Assembly (NCBI GenBank): GCA_002304995.1 | Contig: DBPV01000145.1 | Span: 1 to 9,784 of the forward strand | DNA from: Syntrophaceae bacterium UBA1411 | Lineage (GTDB): Bacteria > Desulfobacterota > Syntrophia > Syntrophales > Smithellaceae | Direction of reading: 5' to 3' | DNA length: 9,784 nucleotides | Shown: piece after piece, positions 1 through 6,149 of the stretch | How positions within the stretch are numbered: position 1 is the stretch's first letter | How the letters are laid out: the number at the start of each line of letters is the position of its first letter | Translations under genes and position numbers: made by a program | The notes under the pieces: model-generated | What the model was told of the DNA's origin: nothing | The model's input: the letters and a program-made list of their open reading frames with translations, nothing else | Databases searched by the model: none

Positions 1-178
1 GGATTCGATCCATTTCATCCTTTCCGAGAAGGAGACAAACATAATGAAAAGAAGTTTAAAAAGAATGGCATTATTACTGGTTGTCATGGCAGCAGCATCA
101 GGGATGACCGTATCAAACGCAAAAGCAGCGGGCACCGAATTGTTTATTCACGAGTCACCTGATTTCACCTTAACCGTT
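1..178 (+). repeat. Direct repeat copy A (leader plus 5' part of secreted-protein gene)
   Basis: Positions 1-178 align without gaps to 9607-9784. I count 154 identical bases out of 178: 37/43 in the untranslated leader and 117/135 in the coding part. The homology starts at the first base of the window and ends at the last base, so both true boundaries lie outside what can be seen on at least one side. The leader carries the ribosome binding site AAGGAG at 29-34, nine bases before the ATG. Divergence of about 13% means this is an old paralogous duplication and not a recent or assembly-made one. Confidence 0.93.
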
Positions 179-580
179 CCCAAATGGATTGATCAAAAAT
201 CCCCTGATCCAAACTTTGTTTTTAACAGAAAGGCCGGACCGGACAAGCCGACCGCTCTGGCTATCTCAGTCAGCGATCTTCCTGCTGATAAAAGAATCTC
301 TTATAAGGATCTGGCGCCTGCATTTAAAAAGATCCTTGAGCTGCAAAACGGCTCTGATGTTCAGATACTTCACGACAAAGAGATCCGGCTGCAAGACGGC
401 ACACCGGCATACGAGATCGAGGCAAAATGGAAACTTGGAAAGTGGCCTTTTCGTATGTCTTTGCATTCCTATGTCGTAGTCGTTTTAAAAGATAAAAAAT
501 CCATTTGGGTTTGCATCAGTGATACTATGCCGGTTGAAGACAACCTGAAACAGTACCCGCTTTCGCTGAAGTTCAAATAG
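44..580 (+). CDS. Small secreted protein of unknown function (paralog of the gene starting at 9650)
   Basis: This 178-residue protein has a classic Sec signal peptide: a basic MKRSLKR start, a hydrophobic stretch at about 8-22, and a likely cleavage after AKA near residue 28. The mature part, about 150 residues, opens with a conserved-looking segment (ELFIHESPDFTLTVP) and continues with alternating strand-like hydrophobic patterns, for example HSYVVVVLKDKKSIWV around 141-156. The pattern 'F.. ..P..W.' followed by strands recalls small PsbP/DcrB-like exported proteins, but I do not recognise a family with certainty. There is no lipobox cysteine, so a soluble periplasmic location is inferred. 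The start is fixed by AAGGAG at 29-34 and by a second copy at 9650 with the same leader, start and signal peptide. The gene is AT-richer than the one downstream, which follows after 27 nt and may be co-transcribed. Confidence 0.9.
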   Translation: MKRSLKRMALLLVVMAAASGMTVSNAKAAGTELFIHESPDFTLTVPKWIDQKSPDPNFVFNRKAGPDKPTALAISVSDLPADKRISYKDLAPAFKKILELQNGSDVQILHDKEIRLQDGTPAYEIEAKWKLGKWPFRMSLHSYVVVVLKDKKSIWVCISDTMPVEDNLKQYPLSLKFK

Positions 581-607
581 CGGAAAGACGAAAGTACAGG
601 AGGGCTT

Positions 608-1519
608 ATGAAAAAGAGTTTATTGCGCATGTGTGGAAAATCCGCCGGAACGCCATGGCGGATCATCGCTTTCCTTTTCGTTCTTGCGGCAAGCCCGGCT
701 CTGGCCGACGGCGACGGTCCCACGCGCAAGATGAATGCCTCCGAAAGCGCGGCGTTTCAAGCCCTGCAAGCCGCTCTCCGGAGCGCCCTGCCCGCGCCTG
801 CCGCCGGCTATGTGGCGAAGTACACCGGCTTTGAAGAAAGGGAAGTGCCCCAGGCGCTCACCGAAGGCAAGATGCTGTGGATGACGTTCAACGTCCTGTA
901 CAAGCCGGATGTGGCTGTCTTCCAGAAGCAGATGCAGTCCGCCATGATGGATAAGGTCAAGGGGACACCCCGGCAGCAGGAAAAGCGTGCCGCCCTGGAG
1001 GCCAGGGAGCGTGAGCTGTACAACGCCCGCAAAAGCACGAGAGATCCCGGCGAGAAGGAAAAAATCCGGACTCAGCTCAAGGCCGTCCGGGTTGAAGCAA
1101 GCGCGCTGGACGATGAGATCAGCGCCCAGTACCAGGAATGGGTGCGGCAGGGAGGCCAGACAACAATACTGCAAAACGTAAGCGGCGCCATGCCTCCGGA
1201 AGTATCCGTCCAGGTCCTCGTCAATCAAAGTGTGTACCTGGGTGAAGCGGCGATTCCTTTCCCGGTTGACGGCGCGACGCTTGCCTTTGAGCAGGGGACT
1301 TGCGGAGATTCCCGGAAGTACTGCCTCACCGTTTTGCTCGGTCCCTTTGAAAAAGGAAGGAAAGGGAGCCACCGCTATGAACTGCGAAACACAGGCAACG
1401 GCGTTTCGACCAAAGCCCGCGGAATGGGATTGATCTTCAGCGGCCCCAAAGACAAGGCGCCGGAAGTGAAAGCGCTTTTAAAAAAAGCGGATCTGGCCCG
1501 TCTGAAGGCGCTTTTGTAA
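608..1519 (+). CDS. Secreted protein of unknown function with central coiled coil
   Basis: This is a 303-residue protein preceded by a strong AGGAGG at 598-603, four bases before the ATG. The N-terminus is basic, then hydrophobic (about 18-32, RIIAFLFVLAAS), ending in SPALA, so a Sec signal peptide cut near residue 33 is likely. Residues about 103-180 are rich in Q, K, R, E and A with few breaks (PRQQEKRAALEARERELYN and onwards) and look like a charged helical hairpin or coiled coil. The C-terminal third (about 195-280) is strand-like and contains two cysteines, C232 and C239, which could form a disulfide in the periplasm. The last 20 residues are again helical and lysine-rich. I do not recognise the family and assign no function. 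Its neighbour upstream is another exported protein, so an envelope role is plausible. Base composition is clearly more GC-rich than in the upstream gene. Confidence 0.87.
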   Translation: MKKSLLRMCGKSAGTPWRIIAFLFVLAASPALADGDGPTRKMNASESAAFQALQAALRSALPAPAAGYVAKYTGFEEREVPQALTEGKMLWMTFNVLYKPDVAVFQKQMQSAMMDKVKGTPRQQEKRAALEARERELYNARKSTRDPGEKEKIRTQLKAVRVEASALDDEISAQYQEWVRQGGQTTILQNVSGAMPPEVSVQVLVNQSVYLGEAAIPFPVDGATLAFEQGTCGDSRKYCLTVLLGPFEKGRKGSHRYELRNTGNGVSTKARGMGLIFSGPKDKAPEVKALLKKADLARLKALL

Positions 1520-1587
1520 AGCAGCCGCCCGCCGTGGACTGAGGCAGTCCGGACAACCGGATGAATGGAAATGATGCCCACGGAAGG

Positions 1588-1617
1588 TGCAGGGAACGGT
1601 CGCGACCGTTCCCTGCA
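1588..1617. repeat. Perfect 30-bp palindrome, REP-like
   Basis: The left arm TGCAGGGAACGGTCG is followed directly by its exact reverse complement CGACCGTTCCCTGCA, with no spacer. Pairing breaks just outside (G1587 against A1618). As RNA or single-stranded DNA this would fold into a long hairpin. Perfect, GC-rich, intergenic palindromes of this kind are typical of REP elements mobilised by REP-associated tyrosine transposases (IS200-like), and that is my preferred reading. No T-run follows, so a simple intrinsic terminator is unlikely, although the element lies only about 70 nt after a stop codon and could act in RNA stability. Confidence 0.72.
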
Positions 1618-1621
1618 AATC

Positions 1622-1636
1622 GCGATCCTTCCCTGC
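1622..1636. repeat. Extra half-site of the REP-like palindrome
   Basis: GCGATCCTTCCCTGC matches the right arm of the palindrome (GCGACCGTTCCCTGC at 1602-1616) at 13 of 15 positions, in the same orientation, 20 bp further on. It looks like a degenerate third arm, as expected if the element once had two units or if one copy has decayed. Confidence 0.55.
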
Positions 1637-1637
1637 T

Positions 1638-1980
1638 GGTGTGCAGGACAACTATATTCCGGAATATGTCGGCGACCGTCCGGTTTCATTGGAATCCGCC
1701 GGTGGGGCGCAGGCGCAGGATTTCGATCCGGCAGGCATGCCGGCCCGGCCGCATCGTGTCGAGAAACAGCTCTGGGGATCTATCTATTACCCGCAGTATG
1801 ATCTCGCCCAAAAACCGAGCAAACTCCAGATCCGCCGTAACTTTGAAAACGCCACTCGTAAAGAATATTTTGGACTGCCCGTTCTCTGCTATAATAATCG
1901 GCACTCCACAATAGCAAGATTTGAAACAACAACAGCAATCCGTGGCAAGCAATCGGTTCTGATTTGTTATAGTTTTTTTC
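1638..1980 (+). pseudogene. Possible decayed remnant of an OmpA-family protein segment
   Basis: The + frame that is open across 1587-2090 contains, from about 1722 to 1900, DFDPAGMP, then RVEKQLWGSIYYP, then PSKLQIRRNFENATRK and GLPVLCYNN. From memory this order resembles a segment seen in some OmpA-family envelope proteins: 'DFD…', 'VEG…', 'S.lQI.rNy.NA.kk.GG.vLye'. No plausible start or ribosome binding site precedes it. The usual N-terminus is missing, and the palindrome at 1588-1617 lies where the gene would extend upstream. After about 1930 the frame loses protein character, and the OmpA C-terminal domain is absent. I therefore call it a truncated, drifting fragment. The match is weak and made by eye, and the frame could instead be a chance opening. 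A competing reverse-strand frame (1686-1982) has no recognisable content. Confidence 0.35.
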
Positions 1981-2314
1981 ATCGTGGTTATTTTTTTGTT
2001 TGCGGGAGCAGGCCATATGAGCCTGCAATACGATGGAAATCGCTTAAAAAACAGCTGAATGTCTTCCGGCTGCTCTCCGTCGGGAGGTAAGGGGAAAAGC
2101 CTTTTTCAAAATGTTGGGCCGCAGCTGCCGGACAGATCAGAGCTTACTGCTTTTGTCGCTGGAAATCGGGTATGCCGCTGAAGACGCGCTTTATACCTGC
2201 CGTGCGTCTGACGGCCTGTTTGTCTGTTTCAGGACGCAGAGGGTCTGCGAACCGAAATTGGCGGCAAGTTGCATAACGATCCAATCCGCAAATTTTTCAC
2301 ATTTTTTCGTTTCC

Positions 2315-2322
2315 GGAGGAGG
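2315..2322 (+). promoter_or_regulatory. Strong ribosome binding site of the MoxR gene
   Basis: GGAGGAGG lies five bases before the ATG at 2328. It decides the start: an in-frame GTG at 2322 overlaps the Shine-Dalgarno sequence itself and is therefore unlikely. Confidence 0.8.
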
Positions 2323-2327
2323 TGCTT

Positions 2328-3305
2328 ATGACGTCTGGCATGTGGACCGATGGCAGAAAACAGATGAAGGATCTGGTCGTCAATGTGGGAAAAGCCGTGG
2401 TGGGCAAGGACGCGGCGGTGGAGCTGATGCTGGTTGCCCTTATCTGTGAAGGTCATGTGCTTCTGGAGGACATGCCGGGCGTCGGGAAAACCCTTCTGGC
2501 CAGGACACTGGCGCACTCAATGGGTTTGGAATTCCGCCGTATTCAGTTTACTCCCGACCTGCTGCCGTCCGATGTCACCGGCTCGCTGATCTTTAATCAA
2601 CAGCGTTCGGAATTCGAATTCCGGGCCGGCCCGATTTTCACCCAGATTGTTCTGGCCGACGAAATCAACCGCGCCACGCCGCGCACGCAATCGGCGCTGC
2701 TGGAAGCCATGGAGGAGTTTCAGGTGACCGCAGACGGCGTCACCCATCCGCTGCCGCGCCCCTTCCTGGTGTTGGCCACACAAAATCCCGTGGAGCTGGA
2801 AGGCACCTTCCCGCTGCCTGAAGCGCAGCTGGACCGTTTCCTTTTGCGCATCCATCTGGGGTATCCGACCGCCGTTGAAGAAGAGCAGATTCTTCTTCGC
2901 TTCGCCGATCAGCCTGCAGACATTCATCCGGTTTTATCCACCGAAGACCTTTCCCGGATTCAAGCGCTCATGCCGGATATTCATCTTGCAGACGATATCC
3001 GCCGCTATCTCGTGGAGATTGTCCAGACCACGCGGGACTGGCCCGGCGTGATGCTCGGCGGTTCGCCGCGTGCAAGCCTCGCGTTGTACCGCGGCGCCCG
3101 CGCGCTGGCCTGTCTGCGCGGGAGGACCTACGTGTTGCCCGACGACATCAAACATCTCGCGCCGGCCGTTCTGGGGCACCGGATTTTGCTTTCGGCTCAG
3201 GCCCGGGCCACAGGCCAGAATCCGTCCGGTATTGTTTCCGAAATTCTCGAAAAAGTTCCTGTGCCCGTGGAAACCATTCCGGAAAGAAACGCCGCACATG
3301 CTTGA
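2328..3305 (+). CDS. MoxR-family AAA+ ATPase
   Basis: A 325-residue protein of standard MoxR length (AAA_3 followed by an AAA lid domain). Visible motifs are: Walker A MPGVGKT at 49-55; Walker B LADEINR at 109-115, continuing with the family-typical TPRTQSALLEAMEE; sensor 1 ATQNP at 150-154; arginine-finger region LDRF near 168-171; and sensor 2 GSPRA at 245-249. All catalytic elements look intact. MoxR proteins act as cytoplasmic chaperone-like ATPases that mature or activate partner proteins, usually encoded beside a DUF58 protein. Here the next gene is DUF58, whose ATG (3298) lies inside the end of this gene, an 8-nt overlap that implies translational coupling. No convincing promoter was found upstream, but this is the first gene of the operon after a long non-coding stretch, so one is expected there. 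Confidence 0.96.
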   Translation: MTSGMWTDGRKQMKDLVVNVGKAVVGKDAAVELMLVALICEGHVLLEDMPGVGKTLLARTLAHSMGLEFRRIQFTPDLLPSDVTGSLIFNQQRSEFEFRAGPIFTQIVLADEINRATPRTQSALLEAMEEFQVTADGVTHPLPRPFLVLATQNPVELEGTFPLPEAQLDRFLLRIHLGYPTAVEEEQILLRFADQPADIHPVLSTEDLSRIQALMPDIHLADDIRRYLVEIVQTTRDWPGVMLGGSPRASLALYRGARALACLRGRTYVLPDDIKHLAPAVLGHRILLSAQARATGQNPSGIVSEILEKVPVPVETIPERNAAHA

Positions 3306-4521
3306 CGCTTTATGGCTTTTGATCATTGCTGTGCTGGACATCTGGGCCATCTGGACCGGCAACTCGCTTTTGATCCTGGTGACCTCCCTGACCTGGCTGC
3401 TCACCGTCTCGGTCTGGCAATGGAACCGCTGGAGTCTCGTCGGCGTGGAATTTTCACGCCGTCTCAGCGACGGGCGCGCCTATTTCGGCCAGCAGATCGA
3501 CCTGTCGCTGATTCTGGTAAACCTGAAGCCCCTGCCTCTGCCCTGGCTTTTGGTGGAAGACGAAATCCCCCAACGCCTGACCGTGGAAAACGGCAAAATT
3601 GAAATCCGGCATGACGGTTTTTTCCGCTGCCTGCAAAACATTCTGCCGATGATGCCCTATGAACGCGTGGTGCGCCGCTTTCCGGTGATGTGCAGCCGTC
3701 GCGGAATCCACACCTTCGGCCCCGCCCATCTCGAATCGGGAGACTATCTGGGATTCCTTAAGAGCCATGCGGGCGTGTCTGCGACCGATACGCTGGTCGT
3801 TTTCCCCCGGATCGCGCCCGTCGCCATGGATCGTCTTTCCTCCAACACGATTATCGGACAGGATCCCATTCGTCGCATCCTGCACACCGATCCGGTGCGT
3901 ACAGTAAGCGCCAGAGAATATATTGCAGGAGATCCCTATCGGATGATCGACTGGCGTACGACGGCCAGAACGGGAGGGCTGATGGTCCGGGTCTACGAAC
4001 CGAGCACAACGCCGCTGGTGGATATTGTCCTCAATTTTTCCGTTCCCTCTTATATTTCGCGGGATGTCGAACCGGATGAAACCGAATTTATCATCAGCGT
4101 CGGCGCTTCGCTGGCGTCGCATGCCGCAGCCAGAGGCTGGGCGGTCGGGTTGCGCGCCAACGGCCGGAGCCGCCGGCGTCCCATTGCCGCCGCGCCTTCG
4201 GCCGCTCCCGCCCAACTGGGTGAAATCCTGGATATCCTGGCGCAGGCCTATACGGTCCCTACCGAATCCATCTTTTCCGTTTTAACCGCAACGCACCCGG
4301 CGCGGCCCGCCGGCGCCAGCGTTGTTTTGATTACAACCGTTTTGAATGAAAATATCACGGGAGCGCTGGAAAACCTCCAACGCCGGGGCCAGCCGGTAAC
4401 GGTCGTCCATACGGCCGTGGAGCCGGAAGCTGAAGCGGACATTAAAAGCGCCGTACCTGTATGGCGCCTACCCTATGCGCCAAACTGGACAGAGCATGAA
4501 GCGTATATCGTTCATCGATGA
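3298..4521 (+). CDS. DUF58 domain protein, partner of MoxR
   Basis: A 407-residue protein starting at the ATG that overlaps the MoxR stop. The frame stays open further upstream, but that part is the shadow of MoxR. The N-terminus has two closely spaced hydrophobic segments (about 5-18 and 24-40), so the protein is probably membrane-anchored by a hairpin. A strand-rich region (about 45-170) follows. The family signature REYIAGDPYRMIDWRTTART is at 206-225, followed by GGLMVRVYEP. The rest (about 240-405) should be the von Willebrand A-like domain, but where that fold often has DxSxS it reads VDIVLNFSVP (241-250), so the first metal-site aspartate is replaced by asparagine. DUF58 proteins are commonly encoded after MoxR ATPases and are thought to be their clients or partners at the envelope. 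The exact role is not known. Confidence 0.95.
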   Translation: MLDALWLLIIAVLDIWAIWTGNSLLILVTSLTWLLTVSVWQWNRWSLVGVEFSRRLSDGRAYFGQQIDLSLILVNLKPLPLPWLLVEDEIPQRLTVENGKIEIRHDGFFRCLQNILPMMPYERVVRRFPVMCSRRGIHTFGPAHLESGDYLGFLKSHAGVSATDTLVVFPRIAPVAMDRLSSNTIIGQDPIRRILHTDPVRTVSAREYIAGDPYRMIDWRTTARTGGLMVRVYEPSTTPLVDIVLNFSVPSYISRDVEPDETEFIISVGASLASHAAARGWAVGLRANGRSRRRPIAAAPSAAPAQLGEILDILAQAYTVPTESIFSVLTATHPARPAGASVVLITTVLNENITGALENLQRRGQPVTVVHTAVEPEAEADIKSAVPVWRLPYAPNWTEHEAYIVHR

Positions 4522-5986
4522 CATTATCCTCCCGGCCGCGCAGGCGGTATCAGAGGCAATCTGGCTTTATGCCGCGATCCTGGGAATATCCGCGATGAGC
4601 GCAAGCGGTGCTCAGTATGCGGGTTTCTTCTCCGTCCTGGCTTTGCTGACCGGCTCTGCTTGGATTACGCACCTGTCCAGGCTCATTGTCCGCCCCTTAT
4701 TCAGCCGTTTTCTCCTCGGATGCATGGTGATGATTCTTCTGACGGCATGGTTATTCTGGACGTTTCGCATCGGGCTGAATACGGGCAGCGGAGGCTGCAC
4801 GGACGTCGTGTGCCGGATTTGGAATTCTGGACGTGGGATTCATGACACATCCGTTTTCTTCACCTGGGTGATGGGATTCTATCTTGCCGGCAGAGGCGTC
4901 TGGATCGGCTTCTCCCCTCCCGGCGTCAAAACGCAGGCCCGCCGGCTGCTGGTCGGAACAGTGGTCTTTGTGCTGCTTTTTGCGGCCTGGCCAAACATCC
5001 ATCAGGCGCATCCATACCTCGGCCAGTTCCGCATTTTGGCCTCGGTTTATTTTCTGGTCGGTCTGATACTCCTGGCTTTTGTCAACGTCCGGAAGCTCGG
5101 ACCCTTTACAGCCGGTCGGGGCAGTTCTACCTGGCTTGTCGCCATCAGCATCCCGACGCTCCTGGTTATTGCGCTGGGCCTGATTTTCACGGGTGGATTC
5201 TCATCGGCCCTGCGCTGGTTTTTTCAAGCCACTCTCCAGGCTATCAATGCCGCCGGAGGTTTCATGCTATGGATCGGCGCCTGGATTATGTATTTTTTTG
5301 CCTGGCTGTCGAGTCTCCTGCCGAAATCCGGACCCAGAATCACCCCGTCGTTTGACGACAAACCGGTCTTTATTCGGCGTTCTCTTCTCCAGGATTTCAG
5401 ATTTGAAGACCTGCCGGGACCGGTTACCACATGGTCTATCTCCCTTGTGGTACTGATTCTGGCGGCAATAGCGATCGTTCTGTTTGTTTTCTTCCGCCGC
5501 CGAACCGGCAAGGATCTTCTCGCGCCCGTTTCCGAAGAACGAACATCTCTGTGGTCCTGTTTGCTGGTCTGGTATCAGATCAGGAAATTCCTGCTGAAGA
5601 TCATCAAGCGCCTGGGATACATGGCGCAGACCACCCTTCCGTTTGGCCGTTGGTCGGAAAAGCGCGATCCAGAATGTAATCTCGCGGAAATTCGCAAAAT
5701 CTACCAGCGTTTTCTAGAATGGTCGGCCGCCCGCCGGCAGCCGCGCCGCCCTGCGCAAACACCGCTGGAGCTGGCCCGGGAACTTTCGACGGCTTCCAGC
5801 TACGGGCCTCTCGCAATCCTTACGCAATGCTACCACGATGTCCGTTATGGGGATGTCACCGCTCCTCCTCCGGATATCGAAAAAGCGCGGCACGCCCTGC
5901 AACAGTTGGAACGGGAAGATCAGGCGCCCGCAAACACAGCACAACCCGGAGAGGCCGACCGCCCGATTCTTTCCAAACTTTCATGA
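4496..5986 (+). CDS. Multi-pass membrane protein with C-terminal DUF4129 domain
   Basis: A 496-residue protein from the ATG at 4496, overlapping the DUF58 gene by 26 nt. Neither this ATG nor the alternative at 4475 has a good ribosome binding site, so coupled translation is likely. Hydrophobic segments, probably eight, lie at about 23-57, 73-89, 121-139, 152-165, 181-197, 213-234, 252-275 and 313-333. A basic RRRTG follows the last. The tail (about 396-473) is a DUF4129 domain: EIRKIYQRFLEWSA, then a basic stretch, then QTPLELARELS and LTQCYHDVRYGD. DUF4129 normally closes large membrane transglutaminase-like proteins (TgpA type) or stands alone in MoxR/DUF58 clusters. Here I find no transglutaminase Cys-His-Asp core between the membrane part and DUF4129. 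The function is unknown; it probably acts with the two upstream proteins at the inner membrane. It was recognised mainly by the C-terminal pattern and by context. Confidence 0.88.
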   Translation: MKRISFIDDIILPAAQAVSEAIWLYAAILGISAMSASGAQYAGFFSVLALLTGSAWITHLSRLIVRPLFSRFLLGCMVMILLTAWLFWTFRIGLNTGSGGCTDVVCRIWNSGRGIHDTSVFFTWVMGFYLAGRGVWIGFSPPGVKTQARRLLVGTVVFVLLFAAWPNIHQAHPYLGQFRILASVYFLVGLILLAFVNVRKLGPFTAGRGSSTWLVAISIPTLLVIALGLIFTGGFSSALRWFFQATLQAINAAGGFMLWIGAWIMYFFAWLSSLLPKSGPRITPSFDDKPVFIRRSLLQDFRFEDLPGPVTTWSISLVVLILAAIAIVLFVFFRRRTGKDLLAPVSEERTSLWSCLLVWYQIRKFLLKIIKRLGYMAQTTLPFGRWSEKRDPECNLAEIRKIYQRFLEWSAARRQPRRPAQTPLELARELSTASSYGPLAILTQCYHDVRYGDVTAPPPDIEKARHALQQLEREDQAPANTAQPGEADRPILSKLS

Positions 5987-6010
5987 TTTTGGGTGTTGCT
6001 TTCATAGTCA

Positions 6011-6039
6011 TTGACAGAGACGCTGGATTTGGGTATTAA
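6011..6039 (+). promoter_or_regulatory. Sigma70-like promoter for the AraC gene pair
   Basis: A perfect -35 hexamer TTGACA (6011-6016) is followed by a 17-bp spacer and TATTAA (6034-6039), which matches the TATAAT consensus at four of six positions. It lies just after the DUF4129 stop codon and gives a leader of roughly 100 nt before the first regulator gene. The exact transcription start is inferred. Confidence 0.65.
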
Positions 6040-6125
6040 AAAACCATAGGGTATGCAAATCAAAATATCGTTTCTCCGGCTGAATATAAGCGTCCGACAA
6101 TAGCGTCGCGAGGCGAACATGAACA

Positions 6126-6145
6126 TTTTCAATATCTGTTGAAAA
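6126..6145. promoter_or_regulatory. Inverted repeat over the translation start region of the first AraC gene
   Basis: TTTTCAA, six bases (TATCTG), then TTGAAAA form perfect 7-bp arms ending four bases before the ATG at 6150. The region lacks a Shine-Dalgarno sequence, so the repeat covers the place where one would be. It could be an operator for autoregulation or an RNA hairpin that limits initiation. The arms are AT-rich, so chance is possible. Confidence 0.35.
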
Positions 6146-6149
6146 CGGT

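Larger units (their letters stand above)
1520..2314. other. Long stretch without an intact gene
   Basis: About 0.8 kb separates the secreted coiled-coil gene from the MoxR operon. It holds a 30-bp palindrome and half-site (1588-1636), a short GC-rich hairpin (CCGGCA / TGCCGG, loop GGCA, 1728-1743), and an apparently decayed coding remnant (about 1638-1980). It also holds T-rich runs around 1973-1979 and 1991-1997. I see no tRNA, no convincing intrinsic terminator and no clear sigma70 promoter. Open frames occur on both strands between about 1560 and 2090, but none has a ribosome binding site or convincing full-length protein character. Confidence 0.7.

Noticed and set aside
620..1372. 250-residue reverse-strand open frame opposite the secreted coiled-coil gene
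   Set aside because: It is the shadow of a GC-rich gene; the forward frame has a signal peptide, a strong ribosome binding site and protein-like composition.
1536..1550. Small hairpin GGACT-GAGGC-AGTCC shortly after the stop of the secreted coiled-coil gene
   Set aside because: The stem is only five pairs and there is no T-run, so it does not qualify as an intrinsic terminator.
1686..1982. 98-residue open frame on the reverse strand
   Set aside because: It has no ribosome binding site and no recognisable content, contains odd cysteine runs, and overlaps the better-supported + strand remnant.
2091..2108. A-rich/T-rich stretch GGGGAAAAGCCTTTTT as a possible terminator
   Set aside because: The complementary arms would leave too small a loop and the stem has almost no GC pairs.
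2111..2449. 112-residue + strand frame running into the MoxR gene
   Set aside because: It overlaps the well-supported MoxR start and 5' part in another frame and has no family features.
3454..4215. 253-residue reverse-strand open frame opposite DUF58
   Set aside because: The forward strand encodes the DUF58 signature; the reverse frame is low-complexity and Gly/Arg/His-rich, as expected for an antisense shadow.
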